Source: Halarsenatibacter sp964462585
GTDB taxonomy: Bacteria; Bacillota; Halanaerobiia; Halanaerobiales; Halarsenatibacteraceae
NCBI GenBank assembly: GCA_964462585.1
Contig: CAYXAK010000002.1
Location: forward strand, 1 to 64,000
Length of the DNA stretch: 64,000 nt
Reading direction: 5' to 3'
The notes under the pieces were generated by a model. The model did no database searches. It had not been told where the DNA came from and saw nothing but the letters and a program-made list of their open reading frames with translations. This document shows, one piece after another, positions 1-8,683 of the stretch. The position numbers were made by a program, and so were the translations under genes. Every line of letters starts with the position of its first letter. Positions within the stretch are counted from its first letter, which is position 1.

Positions 1-525
1 GCGGGAGAGATACTGGATATTGTTCAGGTTCCAGCCTTTTTATCCCGCCAGACAGATCTGGTTTTAGCGGCAGGTGAAACTGGTAGTATTGTAAATGTTA
101 AAAAGGGTCAGTTTCTGGCCCCATGGGATATAGATCAGGTTGTGGAGAAGATCGAGAGCACAGGCAATCACAAAATACTGCTGACAGAGAGGGGGGCCAT
201 TTTCGGTTACAATAATCTGGTGGTTGATATGCGTTCACTGGTTCGCATGGGAGAAACTGGTTATCCGGTAGTTTTCGATGCCACACACAGTGTTCAGTTA
301 CCAGGTGGTCAGGGGGATCGCTCAGGTGGCGAGAGGAGATTTGCCCGGCCTCTGGCCAGAGCTGCTGCCGGCGTGGGTATACAGGCGTTATTTGTCGAGA
401 CACATCCCGAGCCCGATCAGGCCCTCTGTGATGGTCCCAATATGATTCCCCTCGATGATATGGAGGAACTTCTGGCCGAGATAAAAAAATTCGATGAACT
501 CAGACGCAGCGGTGGTGAAGCTTAA
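1..525 (+). CDS. kdsA: 3-deoxy-D-manno-octulosonate 8-phosphate synthase (KdsA), 3' part
   Basis: Cytoplasmic enzyme that condenses phosphoenolpyruvate with D-arabinose 5-phosphate to give Kdo 8-phosphate, the precursor of the LPS inner-core sugar Kdo. The frame is open from base 1, so the N-terminal part lies outside the window and about 174 C-terminal residues are seen. Family hallmarks are VQVPAFLSRQTDL at the start, then NVKKGQFLAPWD, FGYNNLVVDMRSL and VVFDATHSVQLPGG, followed by FVETHPEP. The TAA stop directly abuts the kdsD ATG, so the two are surely co-transcribed; KdsD makes the arabinose 5-phosphate that this enzyme uses. Confidence 0.96.
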   Translation, partial: AGEILDIVQVPAFLSRQTDLVLAAGETGSIVNVKKGQFLAPWDIDQVVEKIESTGNHKILLTERGAIFGYNNLVVDMRSLVRMGETGYPVVFDATHSVQLPGGQGDRSGGERRFARPLARAAAGVGIQALFVETHPEPDQALCDGPNMIPLDDMEELLAEIKKFDELRRSGGEA

Positions 526-1524
526 ATGGACGATATTAACGCAGATAAAGAAGCTTTTTCCAGAGCACTGGAAAGGGCCAGAGAGGTGCTGAAGGATGAA
601 GCTGAGGCTGTGAGTCAGCTATCACGGGCCATCGACGGCAGTTTTCTGGCCGCTCTCAAAAAAATAATGTCCAGCTCAGGACGAATGCAGCTGACAGGTG
701 TCGGCAAATCAGGACTTGTAGCCCGCAAGATTGCTGCCACACTTTCCAGCACCGGCACACCTGCTTATTTCATTCACGCTGATGAGGCCCTGCACGGTGA
801 TCTGGGGATGGTGACCGAAGAGGATATAGTCCTGGCTGTATCTTACAGCGGTGAGACCGAGGAGATTATCAAGCTGGTACCGGGAATAAAGCGGATAGGG
901 GCTGAGCTCTTTGCACTTACTTCCTGCCCTGATTCCACACTGGCTGAGAGAGCAGATCTGGTTTTGGATAACATTGTGGAGGAAGAAGCCTGTCATCTTG
1001 ATCTTGCTCCAACCTCAAGCACTACAGCTGCCCTGGCTCTGGGTGATGCTCTGGCCATGGCTCTGGCTTACTTGCGGGGGCTGGACTCCAGAGATTTTGC
1101 ACTCTATCATCCCGGAGGCTCGCTGGGACGTAAGCTGCTCACAACCGTGCAGGAGGTTATGGAGATCAGGGGCCAGAATCCCTGTGTCAATTATGAGGAG
1201 AGCGTACAGAAAGCACTATTTATAATGACCGACAGCAGAATGGGCTCTACTTCTGTTGTAGGAGAGAACGAAGAGCTCATAGGAGTTATCACCGATGGTG
1301 ATATCAGAAGAGCTGTAAGAGACGGGGGGCGTAATCTGCTCGATGAAAAGGTGACAGAGGTTATGACAGCTGAGCCCATCTCTGTTTCGCCCGATATGCT
1401 GGCCGCGGAGGCTCTTAAACTCATGGAAAACAGGGAGATCAACCATCTACCCATTATAGATGAGGAGGGATGTCCCGCGGGCATGGTCAACTTTCAGGAT
1501 CTGCTGCGGGCCAGAATCTGGTGA
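526..1524 (+). CDS. kdsD: Arabinose-5-phosphate isomerase (KdsD)
   Basis: Interconverts ribulose 5-phosphate and arabinose 5-phosphate, feeding KdsA. The 332-residue length is normal for the family. An N-terminal SIS sugar-isomerase domain (about residues 35-180) shows GVGKSGLVARKIAATLSS and SYSGETEEI. Two CBS domains follow (about 205-332), with VITDGDIRR in the first. The ATG follows the kdsA stop without a gap, and the 3' end overlaps the next gene by 4 bases (GTGA), so kdsA, kdsD and the acyltransferase form one operon. A related SIS-CBS protein of another pathway is possible, but position beside kdsA makes KdsD the best call. Confidence 0.95.
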   Translation: MDDINADKEAFSRALERAREVLKDEAEAVSQLSRAIDGSFLAALKKIMSSSGRMQLTGVGKSGLVARKIAATLSSTGTPAYFIHADEALHGDLGMVTEEDIVLAVSYSGETEEIIKLVPGIKRIGAELFALTSCPDSTLAERADLVLDNIVEEEACHLDLAPTSSTTAALALGDALAMALAYLRGLDSRDFALYHPGGSLGRKLLTTVQEVMEIRGQNPCVNYEESVQKALFIMTDSRMGSTSVVGENEELIGVITDGDIRRAVRDGGRNLLDEKVTEVMTAEPISVSPDMLAAEALKLMENREINHLPIIDEEGCPAGMVNFQDLLRARIW

Positions 1525-2360
1525 TATCGGCTATTGCTTTCGATTTTTTTTGTAGGCTTTTCAATCTTCTTCCTCTAAAAATTTCTGGCTTTTTGGGCAG
1601 GAGATTGGGAGATTTAATATATATTTTGGGCATAAGAAAGAAAACAGCGAAAAAAAATATGCAAAGGGCCTCCGGTATTGATTTCTCCCCCAGGCTGCTG
1701 CGCAATTGCTATCGCCACTTTGGGCAGGTGGCAGTGGAATTTATGCTGCTCAAAAGCAGACAGGGAGAGCTGAGTAAACATCACAAAATTGAAGGGCGTG
1801 AATATCTGGAGAGGGCTTTTTCCCGGGGAAATGGTGTTATAATTTATACAGCACACCTGGGAAACTGGGAATGGCTGGGAGGAGTTCTGGCTGAACTTGG
1901 TTATCCTGTCACTGCTATTGCCCGGACTCAAAAAAATGCGGCCCTTAATTCGCGCATAAACAATTTGAGACGGCGTCAGGGTGTCAGGCTTGTTGATCGC
2001 AAGAAGGGTGTAAGAGAATCAATCAGAGTTCTGAAAAATGGTGAACTGCTGATCATAATTGGGGATCAGCATGCATCCTCAGGACTTCCCCTGAAATTTA
2101 TGGGCCGTAAAGCCAGTGTTCACAGAGGCGCAGTCCATATGGCTTCTCGTTACGGGGTTCCTGTTCTGCCTGTATATTCTCACAGGAAGGATTTTGCAAG
2201 TTATACGCTTGATATAAAGCCTGAGGTTGACATTCCCCGTGAACTTGAAGAGGTTCAGGAAAAGAAGTGGTTGAAAGATCTGGTTAAGACTACTGAGATT
2301 GCCATAAAAGATAATCCCGAACAATGGATGTGGATGCACAGACGCTGGAAGCTTGATTGA
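1521..2360 (+). CDS. LpxL/LpxM-type lipid A acyltransferase
   Basis: Member of the lysophospholipid acyltransferase family that adds secondary acyl chains to Kdo-lipid A at the inner membrane. The catalytic motif reads HLGNWE (about residues 112-117), the H-x4-E variant of H-x4-D. The N-terminus is hydrophobic (FDFFCRLFNLLPLKISGFLG), as expected for a membrane-associated enzyme. I chose the GTG at 1521, which overlaps the kdsD stop as GTGA and gives a typical N-terminus. The in-frame ATG at 1470 would add 17 atypical residues and sits one base from its GGAGG, too close to use. Which acyl position it modifies cannot be told from sequence. Confidence 0.87.
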   Translation: MISAIAFDFFCRLFNLLPLKISGFLGRRLGDLIYILGIRKKTAKKNMQRASGIDFSPRLLRNCYRHFGQVAVEFMLLKSRQGELSKHHKIEGREYLERAFSRGNGVIIYTAHLGNWEWLGGVLAELGYPVTAIARTQKNAALNSRINNLRRRQGVRLVDRKKGVRESIRVLKNGELLIIIGDQHASSGLPLKFMGRKASVHRGAVHMASRYGVPVLPVYSHRKDFASYTLDIKPEVDIPRELEEVQEKKWLKDLVKTTEIAIKDNPEQWMWMHRRWKLD

Positions 2361-2406
2361 ACATAGCTGAAATAGCAGTTACTTACTGAGTGAAAGGCTG
2401 ATATAT

Positions 2407-4830
2407 ATGAAGAAGTTGTTTTATTTCATATACACACTTCTGACTCTTTTTATTACAGTTATTGTTTCACCCTATTTTATATTTCTTATCTTAAAGGCTC
2501 GTGGTGATGAAGTCCGGGAGAGGCTGGGTCTTGGGCAAATTTCGGACCCCGAGAAGTTGAAGAAAAGTCAGGTTATATGGCTGCATGGGGCTTCAGTTGG
2601 TGAGGTTAAAGTTGCCGGAGAGGTTATGCGAGAGCTTAAAAAATCCCGGGACGAGAGCTGTTATTTTATTGTCACTGCCATGACTCCAGCTGGTAGAGAA
2701 CTGGCCCGAGATCAGCTGGAAAATGCAGATCAGGTCTCCTATATACCTGTGGATTTTCCTCCGCTTCTATATCTCTATCTCCGCAGACTTCAGCCTGATT
2801 TACTTTTACTTATGGAGACAGAGCTCTGGCCAGCTTTGATAAATGAAGCTGCCAGACGTGGATCAAGTGTGGCCATCCTCAATGGAAGGATAAGTGATGA
2901 TAGTTATGTTCGTTACAGGAAAATCAATTTTTTTCTATCGCCTTTTATTAAACTCATCTCACGATTTTACATGCAGAATGAACGGGGCTGCAAAAGAATA
3001 GTGGAACTTGGTGCCCCTTCTTCCCGGGTTGAGCTGGGGGGCAATATAAAGTTTGGGGTAGCACTGAGTGAAGCCGAAAATGACAGCGATGATTTCCGGC
3101 TGGCTGGTGATAGAACCGTTTTTGCTGCCGGCAGCACTCATGATTCCGAAGAAGAGTTTTTGTTAGATTTATTTATCAAATTGAAGGAAGCAGGAGATAT
3201 AACGGAAGACTTTCTTTTAATTATAGCTCCCAGACATATCAAGAGAAGAGAAGAGATTGTGGAACTGCTTGATATTAAAAATATAAAATGGCAGCAGCGC
3301 AGCAATGATGTGGATTTTGTGGAACCCGAAACAGACGTTTTTCTGCTTGATACCATAGGTGAGCTAATAACCGCATACCGGAAAGCGGATTTAGCTTTCG
3401 TTGGTGGTACTCTGGCCGAGGTGGGGGGCCACAATTTCCTTGAACCTCTTGCCTGTGATACACCTGTGATAATGGGGTCTTCCATCTACGAAATCGAAAC
3501 TGATCTTGTCAGCTTCAAAGATGATAAATATGTGCGGGTAGCTGGGGATAGAGATGAGCTGGAGAATTTATTGGAGTCTTATTTGAAGGGACTGCAAAGT
3601 GAAGAGATTGGTTTTCTGGACCAGGGATCTCCCCGGACGAAACTGCTCGAAGAGAGTTCCAGAGCCAGAGAACAAATATGTGGACTGTTTGAGCTGCTGC
3701 CCCTGGCCCGTGAATTTCGTCGCCTTTTATTTGTGCGCCTGAGCGCTCTCGGGGATGTTATTCATGTTCTTCCTGCATTTTCTCTTCTTGCCCGAAAACG
3801 CCCTCAATATGAGCTGCACTGGTTGGTGGAACCTCTGGCAGCTCCACTTATACAAAATAATAAACATGCGGATAGAGCGGAAGTCCTTCCCCGGGATAGA
3901 TGGAGAGGTGAGACAGGACCGGCTGGACCTCGGAGAATAAAAAATTTCTGGGATTATTTGAAGAATTTAGCCGAAGTTGATTATGATCTGGCTCTTGATG
4001 TTCACGGTCTTCTTAAAAGTGCAATACCTGTCCATTTTTCCGGGGCAAATATAACCTGGGGGCCTGAAGATGCCCGGGAAGGCAGCAATTTATTTTACAA
4101 AAGAGTCCTGTACAAATTTGGTGAAGATCCTGAAGAAGGCGAACACAGGATCACCACAAATTTGAAGTATATATCTTCAGTGCTGGGGTGTGAGCTGCCA
4201 GAAAAAAATGAGATTGATTATGGGCTGAAATTGAAAGAAGGCTGGCAGAATGGTCTGCCCAATCTCCTCAAAGATTTTATCATCTCAGCGGAGAAGGAGA
4301 GAAGAGTATTTGGTGTGGTGCATCCAGTTTCTTCCTGGCCGAGTAAGAACTGGCTGCTGGAGCGTTACAGACTTCTCATCTCTGAGCTGCTGGATTATGG
4401 GATTAACATAGTTATCAGCGGGAGTGAGAGCGATCGTGGAAGACTGGAGTATCTAACCAATTCATTTTCTACTTCTGAGTGTATGGGGGAACTTTATAAT
4501 GCAGCAGGTAGAATTGATCTCATGGAGCTTTACGGTATATTGAAGAAGGCAGATTTTTTTCTGGGGGCTGATACAGGGCCCATGCACCTGGCTGCGGCTG
4601 CAGAAACAAAGGTGGCAGCAATTATGGGTCCCACATCTCCTCAAATCTATGGTCCTTACTGTCAGAATAATACCATCATACGGAAAGAAAATCTAAATTG
4701 TCTGGGCTGTCACGAACAAAAGTGTCCATTGGGACATAATCACTGCATGCAGAAACTGGAAGTCAAGGATGTTTTGGCAGGATTAAAGGGATTATTTTCG
4801 GGGAGTCTTTCTGGAAATGGGGCTAGATAG
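2407..4830 (+). CDS. waaA: WaaA (Kdo transferase)-GT9 heptosyltransferase-type fusion protein
   Basis: 807 residues with two complete glycosyltransferases in one frame. Residues 1-430 are WaaA/KdtA, which moves Kdo from CMP-Kdo to lipid A: an N-terminal membrane anchor, WLHGASVGEVKVAGEV at 58-73, METELWPALI at 136-145, GNIKFGV at 212-218 and FVGGTLAEVGGHNFLEP at 331-347. Residues 438-807 are a GT9 (WaaC/WaaF-type) enzyme: VRLSALGDVIHVLP at 443-456, DLALDVHGLLKSA, GADTGPMHLAAAAE, and the C-terminal C-x2-C/CPLGH cysteine region. Each half has about the size of a free-standing enzyme. No stop or frameshift is seen at the junction. The GT9 sugar need not be heptose; no heptose-synthesis genes are in view. 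Confidence 0.92.
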   Translation: MKKLFYFIYTLLTLFITVIVSPYFIFLILKARGDEVRERLGLGQISDPEKLKKSQVIWLHGASVGEVKVAGEVMRELKKSRDESCYFIVTAMTPAGRELARDQLENADQVSYIPVDFPPLLYLYLRRLQPDLLLLMETELWPALINEAARRGSSVAILNGRISDDSYVRYRKINFFLSPFIKLISRFYMQNERGCKRIVELGAPSSRVELGGNIKFGVALSEAENDSDDFRLAGDRTVFAAGSTHDSEEEFLLDLFIKLKEAGDITEDFLLIIAPRHIKRREEIVELLDIKNIKWQQRSNDVDFVEPETDVFLLDTIGELITAYRKADLAFVGGTLAEVGGHNFLEPLACDTPVIMGSSIYEIETDLVSFKDDKYVRVAGDRDELENLLESYLKGLQSEEIGFLDQGSPRTKLLEESSRAREQICGLFELLPLAREFRRLLFVRLSALGDVIHVLPAFSLLARKRPQYELHWLVEPLAAPLIQNNKHADRAEVLPRDRWRGETGPAGPRRIKNFWDYLKNLAEVDYDLALDVHGLLKSAIPVHFSGANITWGPEDAREGSNLFYKRVLYKFGEDPEEGEHRITTNLKYISSVLGCELPEKNEIDYGLKLKEGWQNGLPNLLKDFIISAEKERRVFGVVHPVSSWPSKNWLLERYRLLISELLDYGINIVISGSESDRGRLEYLTNSFSTSECMGELYNAAGRIDLMELYGILKKADFFLGADTGPMHLAAAAETKVAAIMGPTSPQIYGPYCQNNTIIRKENLNCLGCHEQKCPLGHNHCMQKLEVKDVLAGLKGLFSGSLSGNGAR

Positions 4831-4833
4831 TTC

Positions 4834-5694
4834 ATGTCTATAATAGATAAGATGAGGTATCAGATAAAGCAGCCAGATAATATTGCAGTTGTTGATAAAT
4901 TTAAAAAGGAGCGGGGTCTGGAATATTTATTTTATTCCGATGTTAGAAATCGAATTTTAAGGCCAGAATCTATAATTAAGATGCTGGAAAATTTCACGGA
5001 GCAGGAAGATGTTATAGAAAACAATTCCCGCAACATCCTGAAAGGATTTTCAGGAATTCATGAGCAGAATAGAAATATTGTAATTAAAAAATTCGGTCAG
5101 CACGGTCTATATGATAATATAAGATTTAGACTGATCTCATCCAGAGCCATAAGAGCTTTGAGCATCGCCCTAAAACTTCAAGGTTTGGGTATTAACATCC
5201 CAACACCTCTTTTCGCAGTGGAGAAAAGAGGACGTATGAATAAATTGATCAATTCATTTTATGTCTGCCGGCGTAAAGATTTTTCATTTAAGCTGTGGGA
5301 TGTTTATGAGGAAGATTTTCCTGAAGAGTTGCGCAGAAAACTGCTCATAGAACTTGCTAATTCCATAAAAAAAATTCACGACAGCAATATATTTTATGGT
5401 GATCTGCATCCCAACAATGTGCATTTCCTGGCAAACACTGATCAGGATTCAGGCTATGATATATACTTCCTGGATTTTAATAGAGCTTATCAATGTGACA
5501 AAATGAATATAAAAATGAGAGCTAGAGATTTATATCGATTGCGTATGTCTCCTGAAATAAGGGATATCTTTTTGAAAAACTATGATTTTTCGAGCCGAAA
5601 GGAGCTGGAGAGATTGATAAAAAAATATCTGGGCAGACATAGAGGTAGAAAATCAATTCGAGAGAAACTAAAAGGACTTTTGAGCAGGGTTTAA
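4834..5694 (+). CDS. Lipopolysaccharide kinase (Kdo/WaaP)-family protein
   Basis: 286-residue protein with the eukaryote-like kinase fold used by LPS core kinases (WaaP, KdkA, RfaY). Visible are a candidate ATP-binding lysine in VIKKFG (about 82-87), the catalytic loop YGDLHPNN (188-195), and the metal-binding equivalent of DFG in FLDFNRA (212-218). It starts 3 bases after the waaA fusion stop, so it is probably translated with it. The likely role is phosphorylation of Kdo or an inner-core sugar, but this is inferred from family and position. Base composition becomes AT-rich from here, unlike the upstream genes. Confidence 0.78.
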   Translation: MSIIDKMRYQIKQPDNIAVVDKFKKERGLEYLFYSDVRNRILRPESIIKMLENFTEQEDVIENNSRNILKGFSGIHEQNRNIVIKKFGQHGLYDNIRFRLISSRAIRALSIALKLQGLGINIPTPLFAVEKRGRMNKLINSFYVCRRKDFSFKLWDVYEEDFPEELRRKLLIELANSIKKIHDSNIFYGDLHPNNVHFLANTDQDSGYDIYFLDFNRAYQCDKMNIKMRARDLYRLRMSPEIRDIFLKNYDFSSRKELERLIKKYLGRHRGRKSIREKLKGLLSRV

Positions 5695-5739
5695 GTTTAA
5701 GAGGATCTGCAGGATATCAATTAAAAGGAGTGGATCAAA

Positions 5740-6474
5740 GTGGGTATAGGGGCGTTAGTTCTGACCTATAATGAGGAGGATATGATTGAACCCTGCCTCG
5801 AATCTATCGATTGGGTTGACGAAATAATAGTTGTTGACTCTTATAGCGAAGATATGACTGTTGAAATATGCAGGCAGTATACCGATAAAATATTTAAACG
5901 TGAATTTGACAATTTTTCCAATCAGAGAAATTATGGTCTGGAGAAGCTCGAGAGTGAATGGGTGCTCATACTGGATGCTGACGAGAGGATTACAGATAAG
6001 CTGCAGAAGGAAATTATAGATATTACTTCTCAGAAGAAATATAATAATGAGGTATATAAAATACCCAGGAAGAGCTATTTCCTGGGTAAATGGATCAAGC
6101 ACTGCGGCTGGTACCCTGACTATACTGTTAGGTTGTTTTTAAATAGACCTGATCATCGATATCAAAATTTGGTTCACGAAAAGCTGAACTTTTCTGGTGA
6201 GGCGGGGAAAGTGGAAAATCCTCTGATTCACAGAACCTATGAAAGTCTGGGTGAATTTGCTGAAAAAATGAATCATTATACTGAACTGGCAGGCCAGGAG
6301 GACGAAGGGATGCCAATAATCCTGGTTTTTTTGAGACCTATACTGGAGTTCATTAAAAAATTTGTATTGCAGCGGGGTTTTCTTTCCGGGAAAGAGGGTT
6401 TAATACTATCTATGATGTTGTCCTATTATTCATTCCTGAAATATGCAAAAAAATGGGAAAGCCAGAATACCTAA
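5740..6474 (+). CDS. Glycosyltransferase family 2 protein (WaaE/KdtX-like)
   Basis: 244-residue GT2 enzyme expected to add a sugar to the LPS core from a nucleotide sugar on the cytoplasmic face of the inner membrane. The N-terminus has the family's LTYNEED (9-15) and the DEIIVVDSYSED nucleotide-sugar region, then LILDADERI with the metal-binding DAD. The arrangement LTYNEE/WVDEIIVVDS resembles WaaE/KdtX core beta-glucosyltransferases. The start is GTG at 5740, preceded by AAAGGAG about 9 bases upstream. The C-terminus carries hydrophobic or amphipathic segments. The transferred sugar cannot be predicted. Confidence 0.88.
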   Translation: MGIGALVLTYNEEDMIEPCLESIDWVDEIIVVDSYSEDMTVEICRQYTDKIFKREFDNFSNQRNYGLEKLESEWVLILDADERITDKLQKEIIDITSQKKYNNEVYKIPRKSYFLGKWIKHCGWYPDYTVRLFLNRPDHRYQNLVHEKLNFSGEAGKVENPLIHRTYESLGEFAEKMNHYTELAGQEDEGMPIILVFLRPILEFIKKFVLQRGFLSGKEGLILSMMLSYYSFLKYAKKWESQNT

Positions 6475-6531
6475 AATATTTACCCTGAAACAATGCACCA
6501 GTAAACCCTGTAATAGCTGGAGGTCTTTATA

Positions 6532-7740
6532 TTGCTGAACAGTAAAAGCCGCTTCTTAACAAATATTCCCCCTAAAGAATTATGGGTGAAATATATAGCT
6601 GTTTTTGGACTTTATGTATATGCAATAGGGTCTCATTCATCCCGTTCATTGATCAGCTTTGGTGTAGGATTTGTTATTCTTTCCTGGTTGATAAAGTTAT
6701 TTTCCGGGGGAGAATATGTAAATGATTTTAAGAGGCCAATTAAATACTGGCCTTTTATAGGTATTTTATTATTTATGATGTTTTCACGGAATGAATTCTG
6801 GACTGCTCTGGGTTCCGGTACATTTTATAGTATAATTTTTCCTATTGCGCTTATTAATCAAATTGAGAGCCGGAAAATGATATTTAGAGTGATAGGTATT
6901 TCTTCTTTTGTTCTCACCGTCTCTGCGGTACTGGCAAATTATCAATATTTAATAGAGAATATGAGGAGAGCGGAAGGACTGGCGCGGTTTTCCATAACTT
7001 CAGGCAATGTGTCTGTTATGGGTGTGGCATTATTACTTCCTTTTTTATTTAAAAAATGGGATAAAAAAACGATTAATGTTATTGCAGGGATAGCTATATT
7101 TTTTAACATTACGGCCATCATTTTTTCTCTGACGCGAGGAGCTTATCTGGCCCTCGTTGTAGTGTTGATCTTGTTTGCAGTTATAAAAAAGCCTAAATTT
7201 CTTCCCTTGCTCTTAATAGGGATGTTATTATTTTATTCTTTTTTACCTGTAAATTTCCAGGGGAGATTTGAAAGTATTTTTGCGGATTTTACCGAACATT
7301 CTCGTATGGACATATGGCGTGCTTCAGTAGATATGACCAGGGATCATATTCTGCGTGGAGTTGGATATGATAATTTTACAGAGGAGTATTCTAATTATAC
7401 TTATGAGAATAGAGACACTCGAACCAGTGCTCACAATAACTATCTTTTCTTTGCCACTGAGATGGGATTGTTTGCTGCGGCAATTTTCGTATATTTAAAT
7501 TATCTACTGTTAGTTAATTTTTATAGTGCCTACAAAAAGGAACAGATAAATAACAAAGATCGGGCATTATACCTGGGGATTTTCCTGGCAATAACAGGAT
7601 TTTTGATAGCCGGATTATTTGAAACAAATATAACAGAAGCCCAGACCCGCAATTATTTTTGGGCTCTGGTTGGTCTGGGCCTGGCTCTTCAGACTTTACA
7701 ATTGAGAGAAGAAAAGGATAATGCGGATCAGTCGGATTGA
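6532..7740 (+). CDS. O-antigen ligase/polymerase-type membrane protein (Wzy/WaaL superfamily)
   Basis: 402-residue polytopic membrane protein with roughly ten hydrophobic segments and one large exterior loop (about residues 250-305). The loop contains GRFESIF, MDIWRASVDMTRDHILRGVG and TSAHNNYLFFATEMG, the pattern of the Wzy_C domain, where a conserved H-N-x-Y/F lies near the active site. Such proteins join O-antigen to lipid A-core (WaaL) or polymerise repeat units (Wzy); sequence alone does not separate the two. It starts with TTG at 6532, with GGAGG 9 bases upstream. Its 3' end overlaps the convergent gene at 7728-8540 by 13 bases. Confidence 0.84.
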   Translation: MLNSKSRFLTNIPPKELWVKYIAVFGLYVYAIGSHSSRSLISFGVGFVILSWLIKLFSGGEYVNDFKRPIKYWPFIGILLFMMFSRNEFWTALGSGTFYSIIFPIALINQIESRKMIFRVIGISSFVLTVSAVLANYQYLIENMRRAEGLARFSITSGNVSVMGVALLLPFLFKKWDKKTINVIAGIAIFFNITAIIFSLTRGAYLALVVVLILFAVIKKPKFLPLLLIGMLLFYSFLPVNFQGRFESIFADFTEHSRMDIWRASVDMTRDHILRGVGYDNFTEEYSNYTYENRDTRTSAHNNYLFFATEMGLFAAAIFVYLNYLLLVNFYSAYKKEQINNKDRALYLGIFLAITGFLIAGLFETNITEAQTRNYFWALVGLGLALQTLQLREEKDNADQSD

Positions 7741-8540
7741 TCTAATTTTTTCAGGAGGGTATTGATCCTGTTAAGAATATTTTCGTCCAGCGTATTTGAA
7801 CGATCAATAATCCATTTTTTATGAATTCCGTCGACAATTACTGGTATTGTATTCAGGTCCAGGATTTTAGCAATTGCCAGTCTGTGATTTCCGCTGCTAG
7901 CAATATAACCAAAATTACCATCTCTATCAATAGCAATTCTGATTTCGTCAAATATTTTGGAACCTCTTATTTTTCGGCCCATTTTCTTTTGACTTTTATA
8001 GCCCTGGTTTTTGATTTTATAATAAACTTTTCTATAATTTTCAACCTTCTTTCGGGCTTTCTCTTCACTTAACTCAGGTTTTAAATATTGATATTCACAT
8101 GTTTCTCTGTAATCGATGTTTTCAACAAATAACTGATACATTGTTCTAAAGCCGATGGGGCCAATGGCCCGGGAATGCTTGTAAAAGTCAGGAAAAATAG
8201 GTTTTTTATTTTTATCCCAGGCCCCGGATTTAACAAAATTACCTCGAAAAGAATCTTTATAGAGCAATTGCTGCTCTTCGTTTGTGTTTTTGTTGAAAAA
8301 ATAATGATTTATATCTTCAAGCTTAATATGTATTATTCTTTTGAGTTCTGGAGACAAAAGATTTTTTCTTTCCAGGAGATCAAGTTTATTGATTAAATCT
8401 ATCTGTGCTTTAATGTTATTATTTTGCAGCTTTTTTCTGTAAAAATGTTTCCATCCTATTTTTACAATCTTTGTTTTTCTAATGTATTTTTTCAAAACAT
8501 ATTGGGGCTCAATTTGCAGTAATTTTTCTGCTAATTCCAT
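7728..8540 (-). CDS. ParB/sulfiredoxin-like protein in LPS island
   Basis: 270-residue basic protein without signal peptide or membrane segments. The C-terminal third resembles the ParB/Srx fold: a beta strand (GNFGYIAS), then SSGNHRLAIAKILD (215-228), then TIPVIVDGIHKKW. The S-G-x-H-R-x-A loop is the nucleotide/phosphate-binding signature of the superfamily, which includes ParB CTPases, sulfiredoxin and small-molecule kinases such as SbnI. The N-terminal two thirds match nothing I recognise. It is divergent from the 8684-9553 gene, which has an analogous motif. Low GC suggests transfer. A role in glycan modification is inference only. Confidence 0.6.
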   Translation of the reverse strand: MELAEKLLQIEPQYVLKKYIRKTKIVKIGWKHFYRKKLQNNNIKAQIDLINKLDLLERKNLLSPELKRIIHIKLEDINHYFFNKNTNEEQQLLYKDSFRGNFVKSGAWDKNKKPIFPDFYKHSRAIGPIGFRTMYQLFVENIDYRETCEYQYLKPELSEEKARKKVENYRKVYYKIKNQGYKSQKKMGRKIRGSKIFDEIRIAIDRDGNFGYIASSGNHRLAIAKILDLNTIPVIVDGIHKKWIIDRSNTLDENILNRINTLLKKLDQSD

Positions 8541-8570
8541 TTTATTATTATAACCTCGCAGATTGAATTT

Positions 8571-8640
8571 ATTATAGGGTTTCTGTTATTATATTGAACA
8601 ATGGGATGTCAATCTCCTTCCTGGTGATTTATAATATAAT
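8571..8640. promoter_or_regulatory. Divergent promoter region between the two ParB/Srx-like genes
   Basis: The 143-base AT-rich spacer separates divergent genes and must hold both promoters. For the plus strand, overlapping TATAAT hexamers lie at 8630-8635 and 8635-8640, without a good -35. For the minus strand, a TTGACA (complement at 8607-8612) and a TTGTTC (complement at 8596-8601) precede TATAAT boxes, the best being complement 8571-8576 at 19 bases from TTGTTC. The hexamers are seen; their use is inferred. Confidence 0.4.
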
Positions 8641-8683
8641 AGTATTGGAGCCAGGTTAGGGAAATAAAATTAATGGATGTGTA

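Noticed and set aside
1470..1520. ATG at 1470 as start of the LpxL-like gene
   Set aside because: Its GGAGG is only one base from the ATG and the extra 17 residues overlap kdsD coding sequence without resembling the family's N-terminus.
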